From JANRIG01 sp033765235 (GTDB lineage: Bacteria; Bacteroidota; Bacteroidia; Cytophagales; UBA9547), in assembly GCA_033765235.1 (NCBI GenBank), contig JANRIG010000019.1, forward strand, positions 150,712 through 214,711: 64,000 bases of DNA. The letters run 5' to 3'. The notes below the pieces were generated by a model. The model made no database searches. It had not been told where the DNA came from and saw only the letters and a list, made by a program, of their open reading frames with translations. Positions 61,402 through 64,000 of this stretch are shown here, piece by piece; within the stretch, counting starts at the first letter, position 1; every line of letters begins with the position of its first letter. The position numbers were made by a program, and so were the translations under genes.

Positions 61402-62739
61402 ATGGAAATAACGCTCGAAAAACAGGATGCACTCAACGCAAAGATTAAAATAAACCTTGTAGAAGATGACTACAAACCCAAAGTAGCCACAAAAATCAAA
61501 GAATATGCTAAAAAAGCACAAATAAATGGCTTCAGACCAGGGCATGTGCCTACCGGTTTGATACAAAAAATGTATGGTAAGAGTATAATAGCAGAGGAGA
61601 TAAATAACCTACTGATAAGCTCCATACAAGACTATATCAAAAACAACGAATTGCAAATATTGGGTGAGCCGCTGCCTACGCAAAAAGATCAAAATATACT
61701 GGATTTAGAATTTCAGAAAGAGTTCCAATTCACCTACCAAGTAGGCTTAGCACCTGAAATATCCTATGATTTATCCAAAATAAAAATCACCAAATATAAT
61801 ATACTTCATTCCGAAAAAGAACTGAATGAAACTATCGAAAACCTTAGAAACCAATTTGGCATCACTACAGAAGCAGATATATCATCGCCCGATGATATCA
61901 TACATGGACAAGGCACCCTACTCTCAACGGGTGCAGTTTACAAAGTAATATTACCTCAATACAGAGTAGCAGAAAGTGAAAAAAGCAAATTTGTAGGGCT
62001 AAAATTAAATGATAAAATCACATTTGACCTACGCAACACACTTGGCAATGAAGCAGCTACCATAGCCTACACACTCGGGGTAGATAAAAGCACAGCTGAA
62101 AACATGACAGGTGATATAGAATTAGTCATAGAAAAAATCAATCATAATGCACCGGCAGAGCTCAATGAAGAGTTTTACAATAAAGTATTTAGAAACAGTG
62201 AAATAAAAGATTATGACAATTTTGTACAAAATCTCAAAAAAGACATTGATAAAAATTATGACTTAGCATCAGAAAATGCTGTACAAAATGAATTGTATTT
62301 GGCACTAATGGAGCATGTATCAGTCACAATGCCTGTAGATTTTCTTAAACAATGGATAAATACCGTAGATCTAGCCAATGTAGAGAAAGAAGGGATAGAT
62401 GAGTACTACAGCAAATTTGAAAAAGGGCTAAAATGGAACCTTATACAAAACAAAATATGCAAAGACTTTGATATACAAATATCTGAGCAAGATGTGATAG
62501 CATATACCATGGAAATGATACGCAGCCAATATGGAGTGGGGGCTCAAGCAAGTGACCAAATGGAAGAAAGCCTAAAAAAATGGGCAGTGGATTATTTGGC
62601 ACAAGATAATTACAAGAACTATGACAAAATTTCAGGACGCTTGCTCAATGAGAAAGTGATGAAAACTGTGACCGAAAAGGTATCATTGAATGTGAAAGAC
62701 ATAGCTGCCGAAGATTTTTACAAACTACAAAAATCTTAA
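61402..62739 (+). CDS. tig: Trigger factor
   Basis: Four hundred forty-five residues. Ribosome-binding motif GFRPGHVP (43-50), then a divergent PPIase region about 130-230 and a helical C-terminal chaperone domain. Catalytic PPIase residues are poorly kept, as in many Bacteroidota trigger factors. It folds nascent chains at the ribosome exit. The usual clpP/clpX neighbours are absent. Confidence 0.9.
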   Translation: MEITLEKQDALNAKIKINLVEDDYKPKVATKIKEYAKKAQINGFRPGHVPTGLIQKMYGKSIIAEEINNLLISSIQDYIKNNELQILGEPLPTQKDQNILDLEFQKEFQFTYQVGLAPEISYDLSKIKITKYNILHSEKELNETIENLRNQFGITTEADISSPDDIIHGQGTLLSTGAVYKVILPQYRVAESEKSKFVGLKLNDKITFDLRNTLGNEAATIAYTLGVDKSTAENMTGDIELVIEKINHNAPAELNEEFYNKVFRNSEIKDYDNFVQNLKKDIDKNYDLASENAVQNELYLALMEHVSVTMPVDFLKQWINTVDLANVEKEGIDEYYSKFEKGLKWNLIQNKICKDFDIQISEQDVIAYTMEMIRSQYGVGAQASDQMEESLKKWAVDYLAQDNYKNYDKISGRLLNEKVMKTVTEKVSLNVKDIAAEDFYKLQKS

Positions 62740-62751
62740 TATATATCAAAT

Positions 62752-63804
62752 TTATGTCGGTGTGATTTTGCCAGCCAGTTGCCCGCAAGCTGCATCTATA
62801 TCTCTGCCTCTACTTTTGCGAATAGTGACTTTGGCACCTTTTTGTAATAAATGCTTATAAAAAATATCCATTTTGGCAGCATCTGTATTCATAAAATTTG
62901 CTTCTGATATGGCATTATATTCTATCAAATTTATTTTGCAGGGTACACTTGTAGAATATTTGTAAAGCTCATCAGCATCTTGAAGTGTGTCATTAAAACC
63001 TTTCCATACACAATATTCTAACGTAATATCATTTTTGGTTTTTGCGTAAAAATATATCAATGCATCTTTCAAAGTTTGCAGGTTGTTGGTATCATTGATA
63101 GGCATGATTTGGCTGCGTTTGGCATCATTTGCACTGTGTAACGAAAGTGCCAAGTTAAATTTTGCACCATCATCGGCCAATTTTTCTATCATTTTTGATA
63201 TACCTGATGTAGAAAGTGTGATTCGTGATGCCGACATATGCAATCCGTCTTTAGAGGTTATCTTTTCAATAGCTCTCATTACGTTATTATAATTGAGCAA
63301 TGGCTCACCCATGCCCATAAATACGATATTACTGAGTGCTCTGTCATATTGTTCAGCGGCAAGATTTTTTACAGCTACTACTTGGTCATATATTTCGGCA
63401 GCATCTAAGTTTCTGTCGCGAGCGAGGTAGCCTGTTGCACAAAATTTGCAGTTGAGTGAGCACCCTACTTGCGACGACACACAAGCTGTAATGCGCTCAT
63501 AAACAGGTATTAATACACTTTCTATCAATGCCCCGTCATACAATTTGTGTACACATTTGATAGTGCCATCATTGCTATGCCGCAAACTGTGCATATGTAT
63601 GGGCAAAAAATCATATTTAGACTTAAGCTTTTCGCGAGTAGAAAGCGATATATTGGTCATATCATCAAAATTGATGGCTGACTTTTCCCAAATCCATTCT
63701 TTTACTTGCTTAAGTCTGAATGGCTTCTCCCCTACCTCTTCAAAAAAACTAATTAGTTCCTCATCAGGGGCTTTTCTTATATCTTTTTTGATTATTGTTT
63801 CCAT
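62752..63804 (-). CDS. rlmN: Dual-specificity RNA methyltransferase RlmN
   Basis: Three hundred fifty residues from ATG 63804, the site supported by TAAATTTG on the minus strand; the frame is open for 84 nt further but would overlap the divergent gene's start. Radical-SAM Cys115, Cys119 and Cys122 in CSLNCKFC, GEPLLNYNN, and the methyl-carrier Cys340 in AACGQLAG. Methylates A2503 of 23S rRNA and A37 of some tRNAs. Confidence 0.95.
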   Translation of the reverse strand: METIIKKDIRKAPDEELISFFEEVGEKPFRLKQVKEWIWEKSAINFDDMTNISLSTREKLKSKYDFLPIHMHSLRHSNDGTIKCVHKLYDGALIESVLIPVYERITACVSSQVGCSLNCKFCATGYLARDRNLDAAEIYDQVVAVKNLAAEQYDRALSNIVFMGMGEPLLNYNNVMRAIEKITSKDGLHMSASRITLSTSGISKMIEKLADDGAKFNLALSLHSANDAKRSQIMPINDTNNLQTLKDALIYFYAKTKNDITLEYCVWKGFNDTLQDADELYKYSTSVPCKINLIEYNAISEANFMNTDAAKMDIFYKHLLQKGAKVTIRKSRGRDIDAACGQLAGKITPT

Positions 63805-63847
63805 TAATGATACAAATTTACGATTTTTGATATTAATATATTTATGT

Positions 63848-64000
63848 ATGCAAAAAATAACCTCATTTGCGGCATTGGACTTGAGCAAGACCTACTCTTA
63901 TGCAGACTACCTTACATGGTGGTTTGATGAGCGTGTGGAGCTTATCAAAGGCAAGATATTCAATATGTCGCCGGCACCAAGTATGAAGCACCAAAGGGTA
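63848..64000 (+). CDS. Uma2 family (DUF820) endonuclease-like protein, 5' part
   Basis: Fifty-one residues to the right edge: MQKITSFAALDLSKTYSYAD then FDERVELIKGKIFNMSPAP. ELIKGxIxxMSPAPSxxHQ is the N-terminal signature of the Uma2 nuclease-like family. The gene continues beyond the window. Divergent from rlmN, with a 43-bp spacer holding the rlmN promoter. Confidence 0.82.
   Translation, partial: MQKITSFAALDLSKTYSYADYLTWWFDERVELIKGKIFNMSPAPSMKHQRV

Overview
The window is a stretch of an AT-rich chromosome from a member of the Bacteroidota. Three things point there. Many genes have the Bacteroidota promoter -7 element TAnnTTTG just upstream and no purine-rich ribosome-binding site. There are several families largely confined to the phylum (DUF4199, DUF4856 with imelysin and HTTM, DUF4468, DUF5618, DUF5686, the DUF6452/DUF6048 pair). 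The housekeeping genes also have Bacteroidota-type forms, such as fused hisB and an L32 without a zinc ribbon. I cannot name a genus from sequence alone. No rRNA, tRNA, CRISPR array or insertion sequence was recognised.

Layout. 1-3454 is the end of a prophage or phage-like element: tail-end proteins, a small holin-like protein, a GH108 endolysin, further tail proteins and a PEGA-like lipoprotein, then a structured non-coding zone. 3997-8292 has hisA, a repeat-rich coiled-coil membrane protein, two glycosyltransferases and dapA. 8733-14426 has glycogen synthase with a GH57 glucanotransferase, an OmpA-like barrel, a DUF3332 lipoprotein, hldD and a polysaccharide ABC permease. 14461-24682 has fused hisB, greA (with a terminator-like hairpin in its leader), a HIT protein, priA, an SDR, a methyltransferase, an uncharacterised surface protein and groL-groS. 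24700-34000 is the accessory zone: a PD-(D/E)XK-type protein, a toxin-antitoxin module and a barrel protein lie between copies of a dispersed integron-attC-like repeat, with DUF4199, a GT2, a UvrD/nuclease helicase and DUF2130 in the middle. 34173-38896 has an aldo/keto reductase and a DUF4856-imelysin-HTTM operon. 39192-50819 has a DUF4143 ATPase, icd, ffh and the fatty-acid/ribosome operon yceD-rpmF-plsX-fabH-efp-accB-accC followed by mdh. 51169-64000 has an exosortase with its partner, a broken DUF5618 gene, carboxynorspermidine synthase, DUF6452/DUF6048, a fructosamine kinase-like protein, an FAD oxidase, DUF5686, trigger factor, rlmN and the start of a Uma2-family gene.

The most interesting structure is the dispersed repeat at 24945-25050, 25692-25840, 32168-32231 and 33212-33372. 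Copies bracket two accessory cassettes as direct repeats. One copy begins at the stop codon of the cassette gene with GCATAAC, and alignable copies diverge right after CCGTT. Three copies carry a complete promoter with an identical 20-bp spacer. This looks like an integron-like cassette system without a visible integrase, in which the recombination site also supplies the promoter for the next cassette. That reading is inference and can be tested.
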